This document shows, piece by piece, positions 1-9,325 of a DNA stretch of 64,000 nucleotides; position 1 is the stretch's first letter, and each line of letters opens with the position of its first letter. The position numbers and the translations under genes are program-made. The stretch is from 'Nostoc azollae' 0708 (GTDB taxonomy: Bacteria > Cyanobacteriota > Cyanobacteriia > Cyanobacteriales > Nostocaceae). The notes below the pieces were generated by a model. The model had not been told where the DNA came from and did not search any database. It saw nothing but the letters and a program-made list of their open reading frames with translations. Location: positions 3,972,001-4,036,000 of the forward strand of contig NC_014248.1 in assembly GCF_000196515.1 (NCBI RefSeq), read 5' to 3'.

Positions 1-153
1 TATTTTTTCCACTGTTGAAATCCTCGTTGGGGCATAAGACGTTAAGGAAATTGTTATTTCCTCAGTGTTTTAGGATTTACGCTATTCCCCCAATCGCGGT
101 TATTCAGTTATTGGGCATTGGGCATTAGGAAAATTACTTCCCCAGTCCCCTGT

Positions 154-1884
154 TTACTTCTTATTTAACATTTTCATTGGCCAAATGACGGCTTTTGCTC
201 CTAAGATACGTGAATATATTTTTCTTTCACGACTGTGGATAATGAAGTTGACGGTTGCACCAGTGTCGGTTTTAGCTATCATTTCACAGGAAACATAAAA
301 TGGTATGTTGAATGGTACGGCTAAATATTGTTCACAGTATGTTAATTGTCCTGGTAAACAAACTTCTTGATAGAAGTGATTTAACCATAACCATAGGGTT
401 TGGGTACTCACATCAATTATGTAAGGATTGTGCCATTTGACGGGAAACTGTCCTTGTTGTTGGGCTGTAATTTCTTGCCAACAACATTCGGCTGTAAGTT
501 TCTCTGGGCTAATGTTTAAAATTCTGCTAATTTCCTGGAAAGCTGGTCCATGAAATAAGGATAAATCGCCATTTTGATAAAATCCTTTACCTGTGGTGGT
601 GACAATATTATCTTCTCTGAGATCCATTGATTGATAAATGGGTGCTTCTGGCATATTTTTTACCAGTTTAATCAGAGAACTGAAATGATAATGAGTCCTG
701 CCTTCAGGTGTTTTACTCAATATTTTGGTCTGAAACTCAACAAATTCACCATCGCTTTTAGAAACTTCTTGTATTTCTAGAATATGTTCATGAGCTAGGG
801 TTGAATTGAAGGTAATTCCCTTCAAAACTTTGAAGTCTTGGCAACTGAAATATCTATAGCCAGGATAAATTTCTTCACAACCATTCACCATCCATGATTT
901 AGCACAGGTGGCTGGTAATACTGGTGAACCCGCAATTGTATGATCATGCAAAAATGGATTTTCTGCTAATGTCATGCGCCGTTTAATACGATAGCTGCGG
1001 AGTTCCGAACCTAAAGGAATAGGTGGTAGTTTCATGGGACTACCAATCACAACTTGGCTATTATTTTGATAGGCTGGATGCAGTTCATTAACTAACATTT
1101 GCGTGCCAGTTCCTACAGGAATAATACCAATTCCTCTTTCTGCAAATGCTTTTTTTAATTGTGGTGTCACCATGCCACTATCCCAAGCACCCCAGTTAAT
1201 TGCCACTACATGACATTGAGGATAATTTTGCTTAATTTTGTGGGCGGATTTGTTGAGAATTTCGTTAGCGATCGCATAATCACTTTGACCAATATTCCCA
1301 TAAAAACCTGTTACAGAAGAAAACAAAACTAAATGCTGTAATTGCTGAGGATTAATACAGTTAAGTAAGTTTTGTAATCCTTGGACCTTGGGAGTGTAAA
1401 CCTTCTCAAAATCCTCTGATGTTTTCTTTTCAATTAACTTATCAGCTAAGTTACCAGCACCGTGAATAATGCCTGTAACTTGACCAAACTTTTGAGCAGT
1501 ATTGTTGAGTTTGTCTTGCAAAGCCATTGTATCAGTGACATCAACGCTGATATATTCAGCTTTTGCACCTGCTTCTTCAATTGCTACTAATGTCTTCTTA
1601 ATTTCTCGGCTGGAATTAATTTCATTAAATATCTTTTGTACCATCATGGGTGTTGGCTTCTCACCTTGAGAAATCAAATTTTCCATGATGCGTTTTTTTA
1701 AAGCTGCATCTTCTAAGAAATCACGAGTATATTCGGGTTCTGTGGTAATTTCCGAACGACCCAAAAGAATAAACGTACAAGGTTGGTTTTGTGCTAATTT
1801 AATGGTGCATTGAGCAGTGATTCCCTTTGCTCCACCACTGACAACGAAGACAGATGATCGATTAACTTGAAGTATTGCTGTCAT
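154..1884 (-). CDS. HGL polyketide synthase subunit: ketoreductase-dehydratase (KR-DH)
   Basis: Two domains are visible. Residues 1-280 form the catalytic half of a PKS ketoreductase, with the NADP loop SGGAKGIT near residue 17 and the active-site SS...SDYAIAN tyrosine near 202. Residues 300-560 form a hot-dog dehydratase with the motif HDHTIAGSPVLP near 311 and a downstream FHGPAF. This matches the KR-DH end of PfaA/HglE-type synthases. It should reduce and dehydrate the beta-keto intermediate during synthesis of the heterocyst glycolipid aglycone. It follows hglE on the same strand after 315 bp, the position of alr5352 (I believe named hglF) in the Anabaena PCC 7120 island; I am not certain enough of the name to assign it. 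Notably, the structural KR half lies at the C terminus of hglE, so one KR seems split over two polypeptides. Confidence 0.88.
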   Translation of the reverse strand: MTAILQVNRSSVFVVSGGAKGITAQCTIKLAQNQPCTFILLGRSEITTEPEYTRDFLEDAALKKRIMENLISQGEKPTPMMVQKIFNEINSSREIKKTLVAIEEAGAKAEYISVDVTDTMALQDKLNNTAQKFGQVTGIIHGAGNLADKLIEKKTSEDFEKVYTPKVQGLQNLLNCINPQQLQHLVLFSSVTGFYGNIGQSDYAIANEILNKSAHKIKQNYPQCHVVAINWGAWDSGMVTPQLKKAFAERGIGIIPVGTGTQMLVNELHPAYQNNSQVVIGSPMKLPPIPLGSELRSYRIKRRMTLAENPFLHDHTIAGSPVLPATCAKSWMVNGCEEIYPGYRYFSCQDFKVLKGITFNSTLAHEHILEIQEVSKSDGEFVEFQTKILSKTPEGRTHYHFSSLIKLVKNMPEAPIYQSMDLREDNIVTTTGKGFYQNGDLSLFHGPAFQEISRILNISPEKLTAECCWQEITAQQQGQFPVKWHNPYIIDVSTQTLWLWLNHFYQEVCLPGQLTYCEQYLAVPFNIPFYVSCEMIAKTDTGATVNFIIHSRERKIYSRILGAKAVIWPMKMLNKK

Positions 1885-2199
1885 AATTCCTCAAAAATTC
1901 AATTTTCCGAGTGCTGATTAAAAATATGAATTGTGTTTCGTGCAAAGGCACAAAGTTTTAGATTTTAAATTTCACAATTTATGCAAATCAAGCTATGTGA
2001 ATTTATGATTTACTCACGCAAAGATGCAGAGGTACAGAAACGAAGATGAGAGTTTTTATGGATTTATATCACACCTATAATTACTCCCTTCCTCGTGGAA
2101 GATTACTTATCTTCTTCTTTTCTTCCTTTGCGTCTTTGCTCCTTTGCGCCTTTGCTCAAAACACCATTTTTGTATGGTGGGCATTGCCCACCATACAGG
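1885..2199. other. Intergenic spacer between the two HGL synthase genes
   Basis: This 315-bp gap lies between hglE and the KR-DH gene, which run in the same direction. It holds a perfect hairpin directly after the hglE stop and low-complexity tracts rich in 'tttgcgcctttgc'-like words of the kind scattered in cyanobacterial spacers. I see no credible ORF in it. Confidence 0.6.
2171..2197. repeat. Perfect 13-bp inverted repeat after the hglE stop codon
   Basis: Arms TGTATGGTGGGCA and TGCCCACCATACA are perfect complements separated by one base. The hairpin begins two bases downstream of the hglE stop. It has no adjoining T-tract in the leftward direction, so it looks more like an interspersed palindromic repeat or an mRNA-stabilising hairpin than an intrinsic terminator. 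Confidence 0.75.
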
Positions 2200-5100
2200 T
2201 TATTCGGCTGCGGCTATAAGTGTGACTCGTCCTTTGGAGTTATAACCAACTTCACTGATATATCTGTTAGAATCATGCAGTTCTGCAACAATATATTCTG
2301 CTGATTGGTGCGGGTCTAAGGTTGGGCTTAAATCAATTGCTCTTAAAAAAACTTGTGGCCATTCCCATCTCAAACTTTTGGTTAATCCAAATAATCCTGC
2401 ACCGATAACTCCAAAGTTTTCTGTGTAGTCTAATCCAAATGCACCGTCGAGACGGGCAACTGTACAGAAGCTAACTCTTCCTTCTAAATTAGCGGCTGTG
2501 TTGAGCGATTGCTTGAGATGTTTCGCCATCAAAAATACTTGTTTAACAATCGCTTTTTCTGCTTCTGGATAGGAAGTGGTGAATTGTGGATGTAGGTGAA
2601 TGAATGCCCCAATCTTTCCGTGTTTAGCGGTTATGCTTTGTAATAGTAGTTGCAGATGTTCTTCACTCATGTTTGCCAAGGTGATGCGGGTAACGTCTGC
2701 TGGTAATCGCAATTGTTCTGGAATTAATGATTGGGGGAAACTCAAAACTACTACTTTCCAACCTTGTTTTATGAGTGCATGAGTGAGTTTGGTGGTGGTC
2801 AGGGAACCATCATCGGTGATTAAACCAATGTGTCCCTCTGGTGGTTTGCATTCCCAAAAATCTGGTCGAGGTAGGGTTTTTAGTTTTACCGGACGACGGG
2901 GAAGATTTGGGTCTACTACTGGTGGTGGGGTTAAGTTTACCACTTCTGGAACGTGAGAATCTGCTGTTATTTGGTCAAAGTCAAGCTTTTTTTTTTCACC
3001 TCCCACCAGTTTCTGGAGGTAGTTAACTATTTGTCCAATTGTCTGTAGGTCGCCTAGTTCTTCTATATTTGGTTTGGGTAAGTTGGGGTATGCTTCTTGC
3101 ATTCCTCCCAGAATTTCTACCCGTTTGATGGAGTCGATACCCAGGTCGGCTTCCATGTCCATATCTAGTTCTAGCATCTCGACTGGGTAACCTGTTTTTT
3201 CACTGGTGATGTTTAACAGGGTTTGAGCTAAATCAGCATATTTGTTGCTGTCTTCTGGGGGTTGGGGACTGGGGACTAGGGACTGGGAACTGCGAAGAGG
3301 TAATTGTTCCGCTCCTTCCTCTGCTTTCTTCTCTGTCACCTGTACACTTTCACCTATCACCTGTTTTTGTATATATTCGACGACTTGACCAATGGTACGT
3401 TTTTCTGCGAGTTCTTCTAGGTTGGGTTTGGGTAGGTCAGGGTATAATTCTTGCAATCCTCCCAAAATCTCTACCCGTTTGATGGAGTCAATACCCAGGT
3501 CGGCTTCCATATCCATATCGAATTCGAGCATTTCGATGGGATAACCTGTTTTTTCGCTGGTGATGTTGAGGAGGTTTTTACCTAGTTCACGAATATTAAC
3601 TCCAGAAGTTGTAGGTTCAGGAATTAACGCTACAGGTGCCACTGGTTCAGGTTGCTTTTCTACAACTCGGGTAGGTATTTCTATGAGTGGTTCTGCAATT
3701 TTAGACAGGGGAAGTGCTTCTATTACAGGTGCGATTGTTTGAATTACGGGTTCTATTACGGGTTGGGTTTCTACTATTTTGTCCGTAGGAGGAACAACTG
3801 TTTCTGTAATAGTTGGTTCTGGGTTTGGGGGCATCAACTCCCGTAGACTGTTAGTATGTGTCTCGGTAAATTGAGGAGGTATTACGGGTTGAGTTATTTC
3901 TGTACCGTCAATTAGTAGAGAATATTCTTGTTGAATTAGTTGGAAAAAGTTTTTGGTGTATTCTACTTGTTCGCGTAGATATTGTTCATGAATGCGGAGG
4001 GTTTCAGCTTGTTGGTTGTGAAACTGCATCATGCTACGCTCGAAGCTTTCCATAACTACTTGTTTAATGTAGGCAGTTTCTGAAGAGTTCCTGTTAATAA
4101 ACAGGGTGTTCTGTTGTTGCATCAGTTGGAAAAATGTTTTGGCATATTCCATTTGATGGTTGAGATATATGCTGTGAATTTGTAAATTATCGCCTTGGTT
4201 ATGTTGAAACTGGTTCAGGAGGTTTTCTAAACTTTCTAGAACCTGTTGGAAGTTGTTATTTTGATCTGATGTTTCCATTTTCCCTCCTAGACGCTCTGCA
4301 ATCGCATAACGTGCTGTAGGTAATAATTCTTTGGTTACTTGATTTGAAAAGTTGGCAGGATTCATCTGGGGCTGTTGTGGAGAAGTAATTACAGGTGTTT
4401 TTTTGTGTCCGTTTCCGTTATGGCCGTTAGTAGAAGGAGTTACACGAGTTGTAGGAATTACAGAATTCTTAACTTCTAAATTTCCAGATTCCTGCACTCC
4501 TTTAATCTTGTATCCATCTTGTAATGCTTCCGTGAAGGCACTTCTGGTTTTTTCAGAAATGTAGTTAACACCCTTTAACTTGACGTTTAATGCTTTTTTG
4601 GTGGGAGTTGCGGATATAACTGGGGGTAGTTGGTAGGGGTCGAGATTGCTTAAAGCCATACCAATGACGCGCAGTTGTACTGCTGCTTCTCGGAGGGAGC
4701 GATCGCTATTTTTCTGTGTGCTGGGATTGAGTGATACGGTAAGATGAGGGCGATCACCTAAAGTATCTTTGACTAAGTTGGCGAGAATCCCCTTGGGTCC
4801 AAATTCTACAAAGCAGTAACCACCTGCAGCATAGATATTTTCAATCTCTTGCTTAAACAGCACTGAACTAGAAAGGTGTCCTTCCAGAACTCTTTGAATT
4901 CCTGATAGTTCTTGGGGATATTCTTTACCGGTAACATTGCTGAAAACGGGAACTTTAGGATTTTGGAAAGCTACTGACTTAGTAGCGATCGCAAATGATT
5001 TTTGAGCAAATGCAATTAACGGTGTATGGAAAGCAGCGGAAACTGGTAACAATACCGCCCCATATCCCAATTCTTGGAACTTTTGCTGGATTTTCTTAAT

Positions 5101-7518
5101 TTCACCAGTTGGCCCAGCGAGTACAACCTGTGTGGGAGAATTAAAGTTAGCGATCGCCACCTGGGGAAAATTCCGCAGCACCGCTTCTACTTTATTAATA
5201 TCTTCCTTCACCGCTAACATACTACCCGCATCATGGTCTGGGTCTTTCGGTGCAGCCATCGCTTGACCTCTAGACTTAACCAAGAACAAATAATCCTCCT
5301 CAGTCAGCACTCCTGCCGCCCACAAAGCTGTCAATTCACCAAAACTATGCCCAGCGGCAAAATCTGACTTAAACCCAGCTTGCTGGAAAATAGAATACAG
5401 TCCCGCACTAAACACCCCAATAGCAGGTTGAGCATATTCAGTTCTTTGCAAAGCGGCAATTTGAGCATTTTTTTCCGGTTCTTCAAAAGTCGGATGGGGG
5501 AAAACAATTTCCGAAATTGGCTGCAAATTATCTTTAATTAACAAACCATCCATCTGACTATACAACCGACGCAAAGGAGGGAAATTCATCACCGCTTCCC
5601 TACCCATTTCTAGGTATTGAGAACCTTGTCCAGAGAACAAAGCCACAATTTTTCCAACCAGTTCCATCCCCGAAGCACGGTAATAAATACCTTGAGGATG
5701 TTCCCAAGAAACTGCTGACTGCTTATTCTTCAGCAAATCAATACTAACTTTCAGTAACTTACAAGTTTCTTGCAGATTCTCAGCTACAAACCCAATTCTG
5801 GCAGCAGCTTGAGGAATAGCTACAGACTTCGATTCTTGAACTAATTGAGAGTAATGTCTTTCTCCCTCGTTAGATTGCAAATTATTGAAAGTTGCTTCTA
5901 ACTTCGTAATCAACTCTGCCGGAGTAGAACCAAATAGTAAGACTTCACTCGGTGCATTATGTAAACGATAAGCTTGCTGTTGCTCTGCTTCGTATTCTTC
6001 CAAAACAACATGATAATTAGTACCACCAAAACCAAAGGAACTTACCCCCGCACGTCTTGGTGCTTGACCTTCTGCACGTATCCAAGGTCTAGTTTCAGTA
6101 TTCAAATAAAACGGAGAATTTTGAATATCTAGCCTAGGATTTGGCTCAGTAATATTGATAGTTGGTGGTAAAATCTTGTGATGTAGCGCCAGAGCAGTTT
6201 TAATTAAACTTGCCGCACCTGCTGCCGCTTTGGTATGTCCAATTTGAGATTTTACACTACCCAAAGCAATGTGTTGCTTTTTGTTGTCATATTGAGTAAA
6301 AAAGTCTCGCAAAGATCCAAATTCAGTTGGATCTCCAGCCATTGTTCCTGTACCATGAGCTTCCATCAAACCCACAGTTGCAGGAGAAAAACCAGCATCA
6401 TTATAAGCACGTTCTAAGGCCTTAACTTGTCCTTCTTTCCGAGGAGCATAAATACTCTTGTAGCGGCCATCGCTAGAAGTGCCAATACCTTTAATAACGG
6501 CATAGATTTTATCACCATCTCTTTCAGCATCTTCGAGACGTTTAAGAACAATCATTCCGATACCTTCACCCAACATCATCCCGTCCGATTTAGCATCAAA
6601 AGGTTTGACGTTATCGCTAGGAGTAACAGCAGGAGTTTTGCTAAAAGAAATGTAAGCCATAATGGAGTTATCTGTATCTACTCCACCAGTCAGCATCATA
6701 TCGCTACGATGTTCAACTAGCTCACTAATAGCCATTTTTAAAGCACCGAAAGAACTAGCACAAGCAGCATCAACTACACAGTTAGTACCGCCAAAATTGA
6801 GACGATTGGCAATTCTTCCTGCCACCACATTTGCTAACATTCCAGGGAAAGCATTTTCATCCCATTTGATATAAGCACTTTTAATTTTACCGACGATTTT
6901 CTGAGTATCTTCGTCAGATAAACCACTACTTTTGAGAACTTTTTCCCAAATCGGATATTCTAACCTTGCAGATAGAGGTATTCCTAATTGCTTGGCTTGA
7001 GCTACACCTAAAATTACCCCTACATAATCGCGACTAAATTCACGAGCTTCACCATAACCAGCATCTTCCATCGCTTCTTTCGCAACTACCAAACTTAACA
7101 GTTGCGATACATCCGTAACTTCTAAAGTGCTGGGAGGAATACCAAATTCCATCGGGTTGAAATCAACTTCAGGAATAAATCCACCGCGTTTGCAATAGGT
7201 TTTATCTTCTGGTGTTCTGGGGTTAGGGTCGTAGTAATCTTTAACGCTCCAATGGCTCTCAGGAATATCAATAATACAATCAATTTTATTAACAATATTC
7301 GCCCAATATTGGCGTAAACTTCTGGCTTGTGGTAGTAGAGAAGCCATACCAACAATTGCTATAGGATTTTGTTGGAGTTGTCTGTTAATTTTGTGAGTTG
7401 ACATTTGGTTTTCTGATTTCATTTTTTTTTCCCCTATAAACCGAATCAAATCCTTTTCACAACTGTTAACAAGGCTCTCTAACTCTGCCAAGGCAGTATT
7501 AATAGAATCAGCAGACAT
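2200..7518 (-). CDS. hglE: Heterocyst glycolipid polyketide synthase (KS-AT-ACP-ACP-partial KR)
   Basis: A 1772-residue type I PKS of the PfaA/HglE kind. Domain order: ketosynthase at about 50-480 (active-site VDAACASS near 248, then EAHGTGT and GHTKAAAG), acyltransferase at about 630-950 (GHSFGEL near 723), a Pro/Gln-rich linker, and two tandem acyl carrier domains (each with LGIDSIKRVEIL, near 1344 and 1464). The last 230 residues are the non-catalytic structural half of a KR domain. It builds the long-chain polyketide that becomes the heterocyst glycolipid aglycone, needed for the O2-limiting laminated layer. It is divergent from hgdBCA, as in Anabaena PCC 7120 (alr5351 opposite all5347). 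The symbol rests on that order plus the domains. The start at 7518 is the first ATG; an ATG 33 codons further in is an alternative. Confidence 0.92.
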   Translation of the reverse strand: MSADSINTALAELESLVNSCEKDLIRFIGEKKMKSENQMSTHKINRQLQQNPIAIVGMASLLPQARSLRQYWANIVNKIDCIIDIPESHWSVKDYYDPNPRTPEDKTYCKRGGFIPEVDFNPMEFGIPPSTLEVTDVSQLLSLVVAKEAMEDAGYGEAREFSRDYVGVILGVAQAKQLGIPLSARLEYPIWEKVLKSSGLSDEDTQKIVGKIKSAYIKWDENAFPGMLANVVAGRIANRLNFGGTNCVVDAACASSFGALKMAISELVEHRSDMMLTGGVDTDNSIMAYISFSKTPAVTPSDNVKPFDAKSDGMMLGEGIGMIVLKRLEDAERDGDKIYAVIKGIGTSSDGRYKSIYAPRKEGQVKALERAYNDAGFSPATVGLMEAHGTGTMAGDPTEFGSLRDFFTQYDNKKQHIALGSVKSQIGHTKAAAGAASLIKTALALHHKILPPTINITEPNPRLDIQNSPFYLNTETRPWIRAEGQAPRRAGVSSFGFGGTNYHVVLEEYEAEQQQAYRLHNAPSEVLLFGSTPAELITKLEATFNNLQSNEGERHYSQLVQESKSVAIPQAAARIGFVAENLQETCKLLKVSIDLLKNKQSAVSWEHPQGIYYRASGMELVGKIVALFSGQGSQYLEMGREAVMNFPPLRRLYSQMDGLLIKDNLQPISEIVFPHPTFEEPEKNAQIAALQRTEYAQPAIGVFSAGLYSIFQQAGFKSDFAAGHSFGELTALWAAGVLTEEDYLFLVKSRGQAMAAPKDPDHDAGSMLAVKEDINKVEAVLRNFPQVAIANFNSPTQVVLAGPTGEIKKIQQKFQELGYGAVLLPVSAAFHTPLIAFAQKSFAIATKSVAFQNPKVPVFSNVTGKEYPQELSGIQRVLEGHLSSSVLFKQEIENIYAAGGYCFVEFGPKGILANLVKDTLGDRPHLTVSLNPSTQKNSDRSLREAAVQLRVIGMALSNLDPYQLPPVISATPTKKALNVKLKGVNYISEKTRSAFTEALQDGYKIKGVQESGNLEVKNSVIPTTRVTPSTNGHNGNGHKKTPVITSPQQPQMNPANFSNQVTKELLPTARYAIAERLGGKMETSDQNNNFQQVLESLENLLNQFQHNQGDNLQIHSIYLNHQMEYAKTFFQLMQQQNTLFINRNSSETAYIKQVVMESFERSMMQFHNQQAETLRIHEQYLREQVEYTKNFFQLIQQEYSLLIDGTEITQPVIPPQFTETHTNSLRELMPPNPEPTITETVVPPTDKIVETQPVIEPVIQTIAPVIEALPLSKIAEPLIEIPTRVVEKQPEPVAPVALIPEPTTSGVNIRELGKNLLNITSEKTGYPIEMLEFDMDMEADLGIDSIKRVEILGGLQELYPDLPKPNLEELAEKRTIGQVVEYIQKQVIGESVQVTEKKAEEGAEQLPLRSSQSLVPSPQPPEDSNKYADLAQTLLNITSEKTGYPVEMLELDMDMEADLGIDSIKRVEILGGMQEAYPNLPKPNIEELGDLQTIGQIVNYLQKLVGGEKKKLDFDQITADSHVPEVVNLTPPPVVDPNLPRRPVKLKTLPRPDFWECKPPEGHIGLITDDGSLTTTKLTHALIKQGWKVVVLSFPQSLIPEQLRLPADVTRITLANMSEEHLQLLLQSITAKHGKIGAFIHLHPQFTTSYPEAEKAIVKQVFLMAKHLKQSLNTAANLEGRVSFCTVARLDGAFGLDYTENFGVIGAGLFGLTKSLRWEWPQVFLRAIDLSPTLDPHQSAEYIVAELHDSNRYISEVGYNSKGRVTLIAAAE

Positions 7519-8584
7519 AATGGCATACAGTAATCTTAAGGACTGTGGATTGTTTAGCTACAGTAATTTCTGTTGCTTAGAAATAATAAGGTGATCTCTT
7601 TTAAGAAAGAGTATTGCACGTAGATGCGTAAGGAATTAAGTTTTTCATCCATCAACACCACACGGTAAATACTACCTTGTTTAAGCATCTAAATAATTGG
7701 CATTTCTGGTGTCTTCAGGGAATGTGGCAACGCTGTAATAGTGAGAAAATACTATACAATGTACGACCCTTGATATTTTGGTAATTGGTCGTTCTAATTA
7801 CAAAAATTGGTAAGATCTTCTGGGATTTGTTTCGATACTAGATTGGTAAATACAGCACATTGCAGATCAATGAGGTACAGAATCTAAATTGAAACCTAGA
7901 CAGCAAGACAGTTGTACTCCTGACTCCTGACTCCTGTTGTAGTATGCAATCTGCATAGGATATATTTTCAAGAATCGAATCCCAATTAAACAATAAGAAC
8001 TGACGTTTAGACATGAAATCAGAAATAGACTTTTCTCTTGCACATTTTGAACTGTAGCTGGTGTTAATTGCAACATCCTGAATCTTATTCAATGTCATGT
8101 TCAGTTTCACCGTTCAGGATAATACATTTTATGGGATTTGACCAATGAAAGCTGCTAAACTCGTTACAGAAGGAACACTACTTTGAATCAAAATTCATCC
8201 GATATAAAAGAACACTTAAACTGTTCTGAACACAACGTGGCTGGTTTATAGTATTTTTTCCTTTTTACTTTCAGTTGATTTAGTAATTGCCTTGCTGCTT
8301 TTAAATATTGAATTAATACAAAGACTAACACAACTTATAGAAATTAAATAGTTCATTTAAACTAAGTTTATAAAAAAGGTATTTGGATCATGAACTTACT
8401 TTTGAATATTCAATTAATGCAAGCGTATAATCTTAGACTAAATTTCTCAATCAATGTTTTATTACTTAGGTGTGGTTGAGTAGTTTTTCCTTGATTCATT
8501 CAGCTAACTAAACAGATTGTCTAGCTAGTTACAAATCATTAAATACACAATTCCTCACCATGAACATAAATATCTTTTTTTCAG

Positions 8585-8612
8585 CGAGGCATGATAATTG
8601 AGCCTCGGTTTT
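8585..8612 (+). terminator. Orphan intrinsic-terminator-like hairpin
   Basis: Stem CGAGGC/GCCTCG (8585-8590 with 8602-8607), 11-base loop, followed by GTTTTTG. The T-tract places it at the end of a rightward transcript, but no rightward gene lies upstream within this spacer. It may close an unannotated small RNA or be left over from a lost gene. Confidence 0.5.
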
Positions 8613-9037
8613 TGATATATTTATTTATAAGATAACTCAATTTATTCCTCAAAATAGTTAGTTATAAAGCAAATATTGATCTTTAGGATATGTTTACTTA
8701 AACACCAATGGATTAGCCAAGGCTGTAAAACCAGCTAATATGTAAGGGAATTTAGATATTATCAGTTGATAAATCCTGATTTGATAAGAAAATTACATAT
8801 TTAATCGTTAAATCATGAGTGGCTAATGTAATAACCCAGAGCAAATAGATGATTTGAGCTAGCTCTATGAGTACGAAATTATTTTTTATGCATATGGAAA
8901 TTAAACAATAGAATTTAATTTCTTGACAAACCCAAATATTTTTGGCAAGATTAAATTTGAGTTTATCCAGTATTTTTTACTTGAGTAGATCAACCATTCT
9001 TCATATCTACAAGTTGAGATTGCGGATTAGCAATTTG

Positions 9038-9051
9038 GTATTTACCGCTAC
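9038..9051. promoter_or_regulatory. Candidate NtcA-binding box (GTA-N8-TAC)
   Basis: The sequence GTA-TTTACCGC-TAC fits the palindromic NtcA consensus and lies 274 bp upstream of the hgdB start. NtcA is the nitrogen regulator that, with HetR, drives heterocyst genes. A matching -10 box at the usual ~22-base spacing is poor here, and one such hit is roughly what chance predicts in 1.8 kb. Confidence 0.35.
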
Positions 9052-9325
9052 ATGATAAAATAACCATTCAAGATACAACTGAGGATACCTGAAAGTAATA
9101 TCACCGTTAGTTCTGCCCTTGTTATTGTAATCTATAGCCCCTCAATTACGTTCGCTTAAGGAAGTAAAAACGTAATAATTCAGCATTCCATTCAGCAGTC
9201 AGCTAATACCAGATGGTAGCCAATTCATTCGTGTTAATTTGGAGAAAGTGACAACTTTGTAAATAGCTATCCTTGTTAGATTTCAGCCTTATCTATTTTA
9301 GCTAAATACCTACACTGATATAGCT

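Larger units (their letters stand above)
7519..9325. other. Long divergent intergenic region between hglE and hgdB
   Basis: About 1.8 kb without a convincing gene. Short ORFs here (for example 7838-8110 on the minus strand) show no family motif or biased codon use. It must carry the promoters of both HGL transcription units. Two signals stand out and are listed separately: an intrinsic-terminator-like hairpin at 8585 and a GTA-N8-TAC box at 9038. Its length leaves room for a lost gene or a non-coding RNA. Confidence 0.6.

Noticed and set aside
2095-2304. 69-aa plus-strand ORF overlapping the end of hglE
   Set aside because: Runs through the palindrome and antisense to the hglE 3' end; a shadow of non-coding repeats.
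7838-8110. 90-aa minus-strand ORF in the HGL spacer
   Set aside because: No ribosome binding site, no recognisable motif, overlaps a second open frame, and composition like the surrounding non-coding DNA.
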